This document shows, piece by piece, positions 1 through 7,190 of a stretch of 64,000 nucleotides of DNA. A program made the translations under genes and the position numbers. This DNA is from Flavobacteriales bacterium (GTDB lineage Bacteria > Bacteroidota > Bacteroidia > Flavobacteriales_F > PHOS-HE28): NCBI GenBank assembly GCA_016700415.1, contig CP065018.1, positions 372,001-436,000 of the forward strand. The letters are read 5' to 3'. The stretch's first letter is position 1. Every line of letters begins with the position of its first letter. A model generated the notes under the pieces. That model saw only the letters and a program-made list of their open reading frames with translations. It ran no database searches and had not been told where the DNA came from.

Positions 1-898
1 CATTGATGATCACGTTGAAGCTGGCCGCGCCAATTCCCGCTCCCACGGTCACGGAAATGGTGCCGGGGCCAACGGGGAAGGTGGTGTAATCATTGGCACC
101 GCCATAAGTGGCCGTGCTGCTGCCATTAATGGTGATGGTGAAGGTGGTGCTCGCCGTGGTGACCGGGCTGATCGTCATGGTCACCGCTACCGTGCCCGCG
201 CTTTCCAAGGCCGCGCTGCTGGCCAAGTCGAAGTTCACCGTAGGGCCGCAGAGCATGGTGTGGCTGCCAAGGTGGGTTGCATCGTCTACATTGAATACAT
301 CCCACTGGGAGTCCAGTGTCGGGAAGGTACAAGGAGGCCATCCTGGGTTGCTGGTCACTCCGGTGCAGATGTTGGCTTTCCGCACCAGCGTTTTATTCAA
401 GGTAGATCGACCTCCGGTGCCGGTCCATTGTGTGCCGGGGTCACAACCGATGTTGCCAATGATGTCAACCGTACTGGTGGTCACGGTGTTGTACAGATCA
501 ATGGCATCATCGCCATTGAAGGCCACCGCTGAATTGGTAATTTCGCCTGGTACTGCCAATGCGGCCAACGAGTTCTTGTAAACTACTGTTGCACCAGCTG
601 CAAGTGTACCCGTCATGGCCGGTGCCCCGGTCGTGGTCACCGTCCCACTGCCATTGGCATACAACCTTAATTGATAGTTGGCCAAGTTGATACCGGCTGC
701 TGTTCCATTGTAGATTTCGATGTACTTGTTGTTGCTGCTGCCCTCCAAGTATTCCGAAATGATGAGGTCGGTGGCCTGTGCGCTGGCCACTGCGGCCATG
801 GCCCCTGCCAGCAGCAATGTGAGGGAGCGCCTCGCCCTTGCGTTGCGCGGGCGTGCGGGCAGATCAAGGCGGGTGATATCGGTGGAGCATCCCATCAT
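1..898 (-). CDS. Secreted lamin-tail / Calx-beta domain protein, 3' end off the window
   Basis: Reading frame open from the ATG at 898 to the window edge (299 codons, no stop seen), so the C-terminus is missing. An in-frame TGA at 914-916 limits the start; a second ATG lies directly after the first. Residues 1-40 contain a basic segment and a hydrophobic stretch ending in VASAQA, read as a signal peptide. Then comes a lamin-tail (LTD) domain, recognised from LIISEYLEGSSNNKYIEIYN and the later DDAIDLYN and WDVF elements, followed by a Calx-beta-like repeat (roughly residue 220 onward) with SAGTVAVTMTIS. In Bacteroidota such proteins usually end in a T9SS sorting domain; that end is not visible here. 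An adhesin or nuclease-associated surface protein is possible; the function is unknown. Confidence 0.75.
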   Translation of the reverse strand, partial: MMGCSTDITRLDLPARPRNARARRSLTLLLAGAMAAVASAQATDLIISEYLEGSSNNKYIEIYNGTAAGINLANYQLRLYANGSGTVTTTGAPAMTGTLAAGATVVYKNSLAALAVPGEITNSAVAFNGDDAIDLYNTVTTSTVDIIGNIGCDPGTQWTGTGGRSTLNKTLVRKANICTGVTSNPGWPPCTFPTLDSQWDVFNVDDATHLGSHTMLCGPTVNFDLASSAALESAGTVAVTMTISPVTTASTTFTITINGSSTATYGGANDYTTFPVGPGTISVTVGAGIGAASFNVIIN

Positions 899-1346
899 CT
901 CATACAAATATCGTCATTTTCAAGGTCCAAACCACGAACGTGGAATAGGACGGCTGTTAAGTTTTACGCGATCGTTGAAAAGGGGGGCTTCCCGCAGTGG
1001 TACAAGGAATTGTCGCACCGGATCGTTCAGGGTTACCGATCCGGCCCGGCGTACCACGGATAAGACGCAGCCCGGTGGGTGATGGTTGTGTCCGTTCCAC
1101 GTTGGTTTTCCCCTTCTTTTTTAAGGAAGGGCAGCCCGATAGGTTTTCCCCTCCTTTTTTCAAGGAGGGGAAAGGGGTGGTTCTGTAATGATGTCCGGAC
1201 CACCCCCAACCCCTCCTTTTGAGGAAGGAGGGGAGACCCACCACAAGCGTCATCGGGGAGACCCACCACAAGCGTGACCGGACTCACAATTCCAGAACTC
1301 CAGACTCACAACTCCGGACTCACGACTAAAGGACTCCAAACTCCCC
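899..1346. repeat. Gene-free stretch with hairpins, tandem copies and inverted repeats
   Basis: No credible gene. The stretch holds a perfect 9-bp hairpin (1148-1156 with 1162-1170), an imperfect inverted repeat (1161-1183 with 1197-1221, core GGAGGGG...GGGGTGG), a 21-bp unit GGGGAGACCCACCACAAGCGT present twice 25 bp apart (1230-1250 and 1255-1275), and a run of the word ACTCAC (1281-1327) that includes CCGGACTCACGACTAAA (1312-1328). The last motif recurs in altered form near 48838. Confidence 0.7.
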
Positions 1347-1625
1347 TCACTCCTTCATGCCCGGCTGGAACTTGGCCCGTGGCGTCAGCACGGTGACGGA
1401 GGGTTCCTCATGTCCGTAATTACACTTGGGGCAAGCATTACGGCTTTCGCGCTTGAAGCGGTGCCCGTTGCTGCACTCGAAGGATTCCACGATCACATTG
1501 GGGTCATGGAGGTGCGGCCCGCCCGGCCCCGGTTTGGATGCGGAGAAGCCGAGGTCCGTCTTCGTGTTCTTGCGGGCGTATACGATGGAGGACTTATTGC
1601 GGACTTCACACTCGGGGCAGTTCAT
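1347..1625 (-). CDS. Small zinc-ribbon-like protein
   Basis: A 92-residue protein starting MNCPECEV. It has three cysteine knuckles: CPEC at the N-terminus, CSNGH in the middle and CPKC near the C-terminus, consistent with one or two metal-binding ribbons. The frame is open further upstream to a GTG at 1673, but the ATG at 1625 puts the first knuckle at the N-terminus as is usual for such proteins. There is no signal peptide, so it is probably cytoplasmic. The function is unknown; a nucleic-acid or protein-binding ribbon is the obvious guess. Confidence 0.6.
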   Translation of the reverse strand: MNCPECEVRNKSSIVYARKNTKTDLGFSASKPGPGGPHLHDPNVIVESFECSNGHRFKRESRNACPKCNYGHEEPSVTVLTPRAKFQPGMKE

Positions 1626-1675
1626 GATCTTCGGGTAAGCAGTGATGCATTTGCGGATCGCTGAAGATAGCACAA

Positions 1676-1830
1676 GGTTGGTTGTCGGTTGTCAGTTGTC
1701 AGTTGTCCGGCTGCATGGGGAGGCGATGAAAACGCATGGTCGCATCCCGTTCTTGTCGGCCTGCCGTAGGCATGGTCACGGCCATCGCGGCCCCACCCGA
1801 CAACTGATAACGGACAACTGACGACCGATC
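1676..1830. repeat. Inverted repeat built from the word GTTGTCA
   Basis: The left arm (about 1679-1709) is a run of GTTGTCGGTTGTCAGTTGTC-type words. The right arm (1799-1827) is its reverse complement with the order of variants changed, about 26 of 31 positions matching. The arms are separated by about 90 bp and lie directly upstream of the M1 peptidase gene. Confidence 0.65.
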
Positions 1831-1833
1831 CCG

Positions 1834-1841
1834 TAATTTCG
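1834..1841 (+). promoter_or_regulatory. Candidate -7 box TAATTTCG
   Basis: TAATTTCG matches the Bacteroidota -7 element TAnnTTTG at all but one position and lies 23 bases before the ATG of the M1 peptidase. No clear -33 TTG element was found. Confidence 0.35.
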
Positions 1842-1864
1842 GACCTCACTTCATCACCTGCTCC

Positions 1865-4312
1865 ATGTCCGTTCCCGCCCGTTCCCTGGTCCTCTTCAGT
1901 GTGCTCGTGCTTTGCGCAAGCGCCATGGCCCAGCCCTACAAATACGGTTGCCACTATTTCCGTGAGCATCCCCATGCGCCCGCCGTGCCCACCGCCGCGG
2001 ACCGCGCCTTGATCGACGACATCATCGCGCGCAGCGACACCTTCGACATCCTGCACTACGACATCGCCATCGACGTGACGGACTACAGCGCACAGCAGCT
2101 GAAAGCCGCCACCACCATCACCTTCACGCCGCTGATGGCGGGGCAGGACTTCATCCGCTTCGAGCTTTGGGACCTGCAGGTGGATTCCGTCACCTCGCCC
2201 GCCGGGCCGCTCACCTTCAGCAACGACGGACAGACGTTGCGCGTGGACTTCCTTGTGCCGCCGGACTCCGGCAGCGTGGATACGCTCACGGTGCACTACC
2301 AAGGCCATCCGCACCGCGACCCCGACTGGGGCGGCTTCTACTTCCAGTCCAACTACATCTACAACCTCGGCATCGGCCTCACCACCATTCCACCGAACTT
2401 CGGCAAGGTGTGGTATCCCTGCTTCGATTCCTTCGTGGAACGCGCCACGTACACCTACCATGTGAAGAGCTCGGGCACCTTCCGCGCGCACTGCCAGGGT
2501 GAATTCCTCGGCGAGGTGCAGCTGGGCGGCGACACGGTGGTGCGCACTTTTAACTTCGACCAGCGGATCCCAACGCACCTCTCGGCCATCGCCGTGGCGG
2601 ATTATGTGGACACGGACTTCGTGCATGTGGGCGCCAACGGCGACGTGCCGGTGCGGCTCACCGCGAAGCCGGCGCAGATGGCGGCGATGGAGGCGAAGTT
2701 CACGGACATCGGCGCGGCCATCGACGCCTGTGAATACTGGTACGGCCCGTATCCGTGGCAGCGGGTGGGCTACGTGCTCACCACGGACGGCGCGCTGGAG
2801 ATCCCCACCAACATCGCCTATCCGGATTTCATGCCCACGCAAAGCCTCCTCGACAATCGGGGGCTCTTCACCCACGAGCTGGGCCACCACTGGTGGGGCA
2901 ACATGGTGACGCCGCACACGCAACAGGACATGTGGCTCAAGGAAGGCCCGGCGGAATACAGCGCGCACCTCTTGGAGGAATGGATCGGCGGGCAGGCGGC
3001 CTTCGATGCCGTAGTGAAGGACAACCAGCTCTACGTGCTACGGCAGGCGAACAACCAGGACGGTGGCTACCAGCCGCTTTCGCCCATGCCGGACCCGTAC
3101 ATCTACGGGATCACCACTTACAACAAGGGCGCGGCGGTGCTGCACAACCTGCGCGGCTACCTCGGCGATACGCTCTTCCGCCAAGGGATGTACGATGCGC
3201 AGACGGCGCATGCCTATTCCACGCTGGACGCGGCCGGCTTCCGCGATGCGCTGGAGGCCAGCACGGGTTACGACCTGCACCCGTTCTTCACGGACCAGGT
3301 GTTCGCGCCGGGCTTTTCGGTGTTCGTGGTGCAGGGCATGGCCGTGCATCCCGGCGGCGGCCTGTGGGACGTGAACCTCATCATCCAGCAGAAGCTGCGC
3401 GGCGCCACGGTTTTTCACCAGGAGGTGCCATTGGACATCACGTTGATCGGTGCTTCCGGTGAGCGGAAGGAATACAGGCAGCTCGTGGGCGGTGAGTTCA
3501 GCGCCGTGCCGTTGCAATGCGCCTTCGAGCCGGTGATGGCGGTGCTGAACGGGCACAACCGGCTGAACCAAGCACGGATGGACATCGATCAGCAGTTGGT
3601 TCCGGGCGAGGCCTTCACCACGAACCTGCCCCGGGTGGATTTCCGCCTTTACGCGGACAGCTTGGCCGACACCACGCTGGTGCGTATCGAGCACATCTGG
3701 GCGGCACCGGACCAAGGGCCGCTCGGTACGGCCATCGATGAATTATCGCCCGCGCACTACTGGACCGTGGACGGCTTGTGGCCCGAAGGAACGGCTTTGC
3801 ACGCGCGCCTGACGTATTCCGCGTTGTCCCCGGCCTCCGTGGACCATGACTTCCTTGGCACCGATGAGACGGGCTTGCTGGTGGCCTACCGGGCCGATGC
3901 CTCCATGCCGTGGGAAGTGTACGCGAATCAGGATGTAAGCACCGGGATCGTGACCAACGGCACCGGCTACGTCGACCTCGACGTGCTTCGCAAGGGGCAG
4001 TACGCGTTCGCGAAGGGCGATCTCTCGGTGGATGTTCCCTTCACGGAAATGGCGGAGGACGGACTAACGCTCTATCCCGTTCCCGCTGCGGACCGGCTGC
4101 TCGTCGGCGGTCTGGACAGCCATGGAAGCTCCGTGCGGATCAGCATCTACAACGCTGATGGCCGCTTGGCGCTGAGGGCGATGCGCGATCCGGTGCAAGG
4201 TGTTCCGCTGGCCTTGGACATTTCGCGCTTAGCCCCCGGCAACTACGTGCTGCAGGCGGCATCCATGCAGGGGAAATGGATGGCGCGTTCCGGTTTCGTG
4301 GTGGCGCGGTAA
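1865..4312 (+). CDS. Secreted M1-family aminopeptidase with T9SS sorting domain
   Basis: An 815-residue protein with signal peptide (cleavage after about ASAMA, residue 22). The M1 gluzincin core is intact: HELGH at residues 337-341 and the third zinc ligand E360 in WLKEGPAEY, giving the HExxH-x18-E spacing. The substrate-binding GAMEN motif is altered to GALEI (residues 309-313). The C-terminal 80 residues form a T9SS type A sorting domain (GLTLYPVPAADRLLV ... LAPGNYVLQA), so the enzyme is expected to cross the outer membrane through T9SS and stay at the surface or be released. It probably trims peptides for uptake. It appears to be transcribed alone. Confidence 0.9.
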   Translation: MSVPARSLVLFSVLVLCASAMAQPYKYGCHYFREHPHAPAVPTAADRALIDDIIARSDTFDILHYDIAIDVTDYSAQQLKAATTITFTPLMAGQDFIRFELWDLQVDSVTSPAGPLTFSNDGQTLRVDFLVPPDSGSVDTLTVHYQGHPHRDPDWGGFYFQSNYIYNLGIGLTTIPPNFGKVWYPCFDSFVERATYTYHVKSSGTFRAHCQGEFLGEVQLGGDTVVRTFNFDQRIPTHLSAIAVADYVDTDFVHVGANGDVPVRLTAKPAQMAAMEAKFTDIGAAIDACEYWYGPYPWQRVGYVLTTDGALEIPTNIAYPDFMPTQSLLDNRGLFTHELGHHWWGNMVTPHTQQDMWLKEGPAEYSAHLLEEWIGGQAAFDAVVKDNQLYVLRQANNQDGGYQPLSPMPDPYIYGITTYNKGAAVLHNLRGYLGDTLFRQGMYDAQTAHAYSTLDAAGFRDALEASTGYDLHPFFTDQVFAPGFSVFVVQGMAVHPGGGLWDVNLIIQQKLRGATVFHQEVPLDITLIGASGERKEYRQLVGGEFSAVPLQCAFEPVMAVLNGHNRLNQARMDIDQQLVPGEAFTTNLPRVDFRLYADSLADTTLVRIEHIWAAPDQGPLGTAIDELSPAHYWTVDGLWPEGTALHARLTYSALSPASVDHDFLGTDETGLLVAYRADASMPWEVYANQDVSTGIVTNGTGYVDLDVLRKGQYAFAKGDLSVDVPFTEMAEDGLTLYPVPAADRLLVGGLDSHGSSVRISIYNADGRLALRAMRDPVQGVPLALDISRLAPGNYVLQAASMQGKWMARSGFVVAR

Positions 4313-4690
4313 GTGTCGGCCGCATCAAGGTCCTTGTCCACAGATGGCACGGATGGCCACAGATGATGCCTGCGGCACTGACGTCCGGGAAATTTTCCGG
4401 CAACGGCCCGGAATGTCCGTCCTGTACGGTTGATCGTCCATTTCACCGACAAGGATCCCACCTGTCGCATTCGGAAATGAACACCAGCTGCGACCCCTTC
4501 AGGGTCGAATACCCTCATGTCCATGACAAAATGCTGCGCCCCCCTCCGGGGTCGAGATCCGGCAGCAACGAGGCTTTTGACCCCGGAGGGGTTAAAACCT
4601 GTTGCACTGGGAGGTGGATCGACCACGACCTTGAAGGGGTCGCAGCCGGTGTTTGTAGATTTCGCGGACGCCAGTGACTGCGAAATGGGT
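4313..4690. repeat. Gene-free stretch with nested inverted repeats
   Basis: It contains an outer inverted repeat, 4482-4507 with 4626-4651 (24 of 26 positions pair, core GCTGCGACCCCTTCA), enclosing an inner one, 4541-4555 with 4577-4591 (14 of 15, core CCCCTCCGGGGTC). Near 4331-4370 lies a run of ACAGATGGCACGGATGGCCA-type words resembling the ATCCGTG element at 12443. No gene is seen. Confidence 0.7.
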
Positions 4691-5602
4691 TCAGCCCTTG
4701 CCTTTGGCGCGTGGGTGGAAGCGCATGATGTTGCTGCGCAGGTATTCGCGGTCCAGGTGGGTGTAGATCTCCGTGGTGGTGATACTGGCATGGCCGAGCA
4801 TCTCCTGCACAGCGCGCAGGTCGGCACCGCCTTCCACCAGGTGCGTGGCGAAGGAATGCCGGAAGGTGTGGGGGCTGATCTCCTTGGTGATGCCGGCCTT
4901 CAAGGCGAGGGCCTTCACCAGCTTGAACACCCAGACGCGGGAAAGCCCGTTGCCACGTATGTTGAGGAAGAGGATGTCCTCCGCCTTGGGCATTACCGGC
5001 AGATGCACGCGCACGGTTTTGCGGTAGAGGTCGATCTGCCGCATGGCCTCCGGCCCGATAGGCACCAAGCGTTCCTTGTCCCCCTTGCCCACCACGCGGA
5101 TGAAGCCGTCCTCGAAATGCAGCCTGCTGATGCGCAGTCCGCAGAGCTCGCTCACGCGCAAGCCGCAGCCATAGAGGGTTTCGATCATGGCGCGGTCGCG
5201 GTGCGCCATGTGATGGCCCATGTCGATGGCGGCGACCAGGGCATCGATCTCTTCCACGCTGAGGAAGACCGGGAGATGTCTGCCGGTGCGCGGGCTTTCG
5301 AGCAGCGCCGTGGGGTCATCGGTGATGTGCCGCTCGATGCGCAAGCATTTGAAGAAGCCACGGACGGCGCTGAGGAGGCGGGCTTGGCTGGTGGCCATCA
5401 ACCCTGTTTTGGCCTGCTGCGTGATGAAGGCCTGCAGGTCGTCCAAGGCGAGTTGGTCGGGTTGGATAGGAGGGGAGAGGCTGATGGCGAAGTCGCGCAG
5501 CTTGCCCACGTCGCGCAGGTAGGCGTCCACCGTGCGTTCGCTCAGGGCGCGTTCCAGTTTCAGGTGGACCCGGAAGTCCGTGAGCGCCTGTTTCCACTCC
5601 AT
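4691..5602 (-). CDS. xerD: Site-specific tyrosine recombinase XerD
   Basis: A 303-residue tyrosine recombinase, normal length for XerC/XerD. The N-terminal SAM-like core-binding domain is at about residues 1-95 and the catalytic domain at 110-300. Catalytic residues are all present: R149 in GCGLRVSELCGL, K173 in GKGDKER, H245 and R248 in HTFRHSFATHL, H271 in LGH, and the nucleophile Y280 in EIYTH. The frame is open to a GTG at 5653, but the ATG at 5602 gives the usual N-terminus. Together with a partner Xer protein it should resolve chromosome dimers at dif; XerC is the alternative name. Divergent from aroQ. No mobile element is nearby, so a housekeeping role is likely. Confidence 0.9.
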   Translation of the reverse strand: MEWKQALTDFRVHLKLERALSERTVDAYLRDVGKLRDFAISLSPPIQPDQLALDDLQAFITQQAKTGLMATSQARLLSAVRGFFKCLRIERHITDDPTALLESPRTGRHLPVFLSVEEIDALVAAIDMGHHMAHRDRAMIETLYGCGLRVSELCGLRISRLHFEDGFIRVVGKGDKERLVPIGPEAMRQIDLYRKTVRVHLPVMPKAEDILFLNIRGNGLSRVWVFKLVKALALKAGITKEISPHTFRHSFATHLVEGGADLRAVQEMLGHASITTTEIYTHLDREYLRSNIMRFHPRAKGKG

Positions 5603-5667
5603 GGCCCAAAGTTGTGCCGCCCGTAAGGTGCTCCGATGAACTCTATTGATCACTTTTGCGCATAACC

Positions 5668-6093
5668 ATGCACATCCGCATCATCAACGGCCCGAACCTG
5701 GACCTCTTGGGCACGCGCGAACCGGCGACCTACGGCACCCGGACCTTCGAGGAATACTTGCAGCTTTTGCAGCAGGCCCACACCGGCCATGTGATCGACC
5801 TGTACCAGAGCAACGTGGAAGGGGAACTGATCAACGCGTTGCGCACCGCGGACGCGGAATGTGACGGCGTGGTGTTGAACGGCGCGGGGTACACGCACAC
5901 CAGCGTGGCGCTGCGGGATACGTTGGCGATGATGAAGGTGCCGGTGGTGGAAGTACACATCAGCAACATCCATGCGCGGGAGGATTTCCGGCAGCGTTCG
6001 CTCACGGCGGTGCATTGCGCGGGCGTGATCACCGGTTTCGGCCTGGAGGGTTACCGCTTGGCGGTGGACCACCTCTTGCGGCGCGGTGGCTGA
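5668..6093 (+). CDS. aroQ: 3-dehydroquinate dehydratase type II
   Basis: A 141-residue type II dehydroquinase (dehydroquinate to 3-dehydroshikimate, third step of the shikimate pathway; forms dodecamers). Visible motifs are INGPNLDLLG at the N-terminus, catalytic Y22 with R17, LNGAGYTHTS (N71) and EVHISN (H97), then REDFRQRS. The ATG at 5668 is preferred over an upstream TTG at 5656 because it begins MHIRIINGPN as in homologues. Its last 43 bases overlap, tail to tail, the end of the glycosyltransferase gene on the other strand. aroC lies in the same window at 57984. Confidence 0.93.
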   Translation: MHIRIINGPNLDLLGTREPATYGTRTFEEYLQLLQQAHTGHVIDLYQSNVEGELINALRTADAECDGVVLNGAGYTHTSVALRDTLAMMKVPVVEVHISNIHAREDFRQRSLTAVHCAGVITGFGLEGYRLAVDHLLRRGG

Positions 6094-7118
6094 TCCATCT
6101 CGCTCTGGTCCAGCTCGGTGAACTTGCGCCAGCCGAGGATGTAGCGGTCGTAGGCGATGCTGCGGTGGTACATGCCGGTGAGGTCGGGGTTCCGCTCCAT
6201 GGTGCGCAGGCGTTTGCGTTCGCGCATCACGCGCGGCAACCAGCGGATGAACTGCCGATGTGCGGCGCCCACCTTCCAGGCGTGCGCGGCATGGCCTTCG
6301 GTGAGGAACTTCATCGCGGCGAAGAAGTCCAAGGTGAAGCGGTGGAAGATGCGTGCATAGATCCAGCGGGAATCGAGATGCTTGGCGAGCACCACCAAAC
6401 TGTTCCGGAAGTTGAGGAAGGTCTTTCGCGGGTCGCCGTATCCCAACGCCCCGCCACCGACGTGGTACACCTTGGCGGTGCTGGTATAGCCGATGCGCCA
6501 GCCCATGCGGCGCAGGCACCAGCAGAGGTCGATCTCCTCCATGTGCGCGAAAAGCGTGGCGTCGAACCCGCCGGCAGCGCGGAAGGCCTCGGCACGGATC
6601 ATCAGGCAGGCACCGGTGGCCCAGAACACGTCGCGGTCATCGTCGTACTGTCCGCTGTCCTTCTCGGTGAGCTCGAAGATGCGCCCGCGGCAGAAGGGAT
6701 ATCCGTTGCGGTCGATGAAGCCCCCTGCTGCCCCGGCATGTTCGAAGGTGGAGCGGTTCCGGTGGCTGAGCATTTTGGGCTGGCAGGCCGCCATGTCGGG
6801 GTTCGCCTCCAAGTGGTCCCGTAGTGCAAGGACCCATCCGTCGGTCACTTCCACGTCCGAGTTCAGCAGCACGAAATACTTCGCGTCCACCTGTTGAAGG
6901 GCTTCGTTGTACCCGCCTGCGAAGCCTTGGTTTTCGGGCATACGGATCACCTCGACGGCGGGCAGGTTTGAACGGACCCACGCGACGGAACCATCGGTGC
7001 TTCCGTTATCGGCCACGATCACGCGGGCGTGCCTCGCGGAACGCTCCACGACCGCGGGCAGGAACTGTTCCAGCCAGCGTTGGCCATTCCAGTTCAAGAT
7101 CACTACTGCTGTGTCCAT
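6051..7118 (-). CDS. Family 2 glycosyltransferase (rhamnosyltransferase-like)
   Basis: A 355-residue GT2 enzyme. The N-terminal GT-A fold shows VVILNWNG, ADNGSTDGS (nucleotide-binding Asp) and LLNSDVEV (the DxD-like metal site), then FDATLFAHMEEIDLCWCLRR with the acceptor-side ED motif typical of rhamnosyltransferase-like GT2 proteins. The C-terminal 100 residues are basic and amphipathic and may bind the membrane. It is monocistronic and convergent with aroQ, outside the main polysaccharide loci, so its glycan target is unclear. Confidence 0.85.
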   Translation of the reverse strand: MDTAVVILNWNGQRWLEQFLPAVVERSARHARVIVADNGSTDGSVAWVRSNLPAVEVIRMPENQGFAGGYNEALQQVDAKYFVLLNSDVEVTDGWVLALRDHLEANPDMAACQPKMLSHRNRSTFEHAGAAGGFIDRNGYPFCRGRIFELTEKDSGQYDDDRDVFWATGACLMIRAEAFRAAGGFDATLFAHMEEIDLCWCLRRMGWRIGYTSTAKVYHVGGGALGYGDPRKTFLNFRNSLVVLAKHLDSRWIYARIFHRFTLDFFAAMKFLTEGHAAHAWKVGAAHRQFIRWLPRVMRERKRLRTMERNPDLTGMYHRSIAYDRYILGWRKFTELDQSEMDQPPRRKRWSTAKR

Positions 7119-7190
7119 CCGCCCCTTGTTCCTACGGGCAAAAATGGTGAAGAACGCCGGGCCGGGATCCCGAAAAAAGCCAACAGCCTA

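Noticed and set aside
1230..1275. Start of a CRISPR array (two 21-bp copies, 25-bp period)
   Set aside because: Only two copies, 4-bp gap between them instead of a spacer, and no cas genes in the window.
1622..2968. 448-codon open frame antisense to the M1 peptidase
   Set aside because: His/Arg/Val-rich product without any family feature, typical of the mirror of a GC-rich gene.
4517..5626. 369-codon open frame antisense to xerD
   Set aside because: The sense strand encodes an intact recombinase; the antisense product is His/Gln-rich and unrecognisable.
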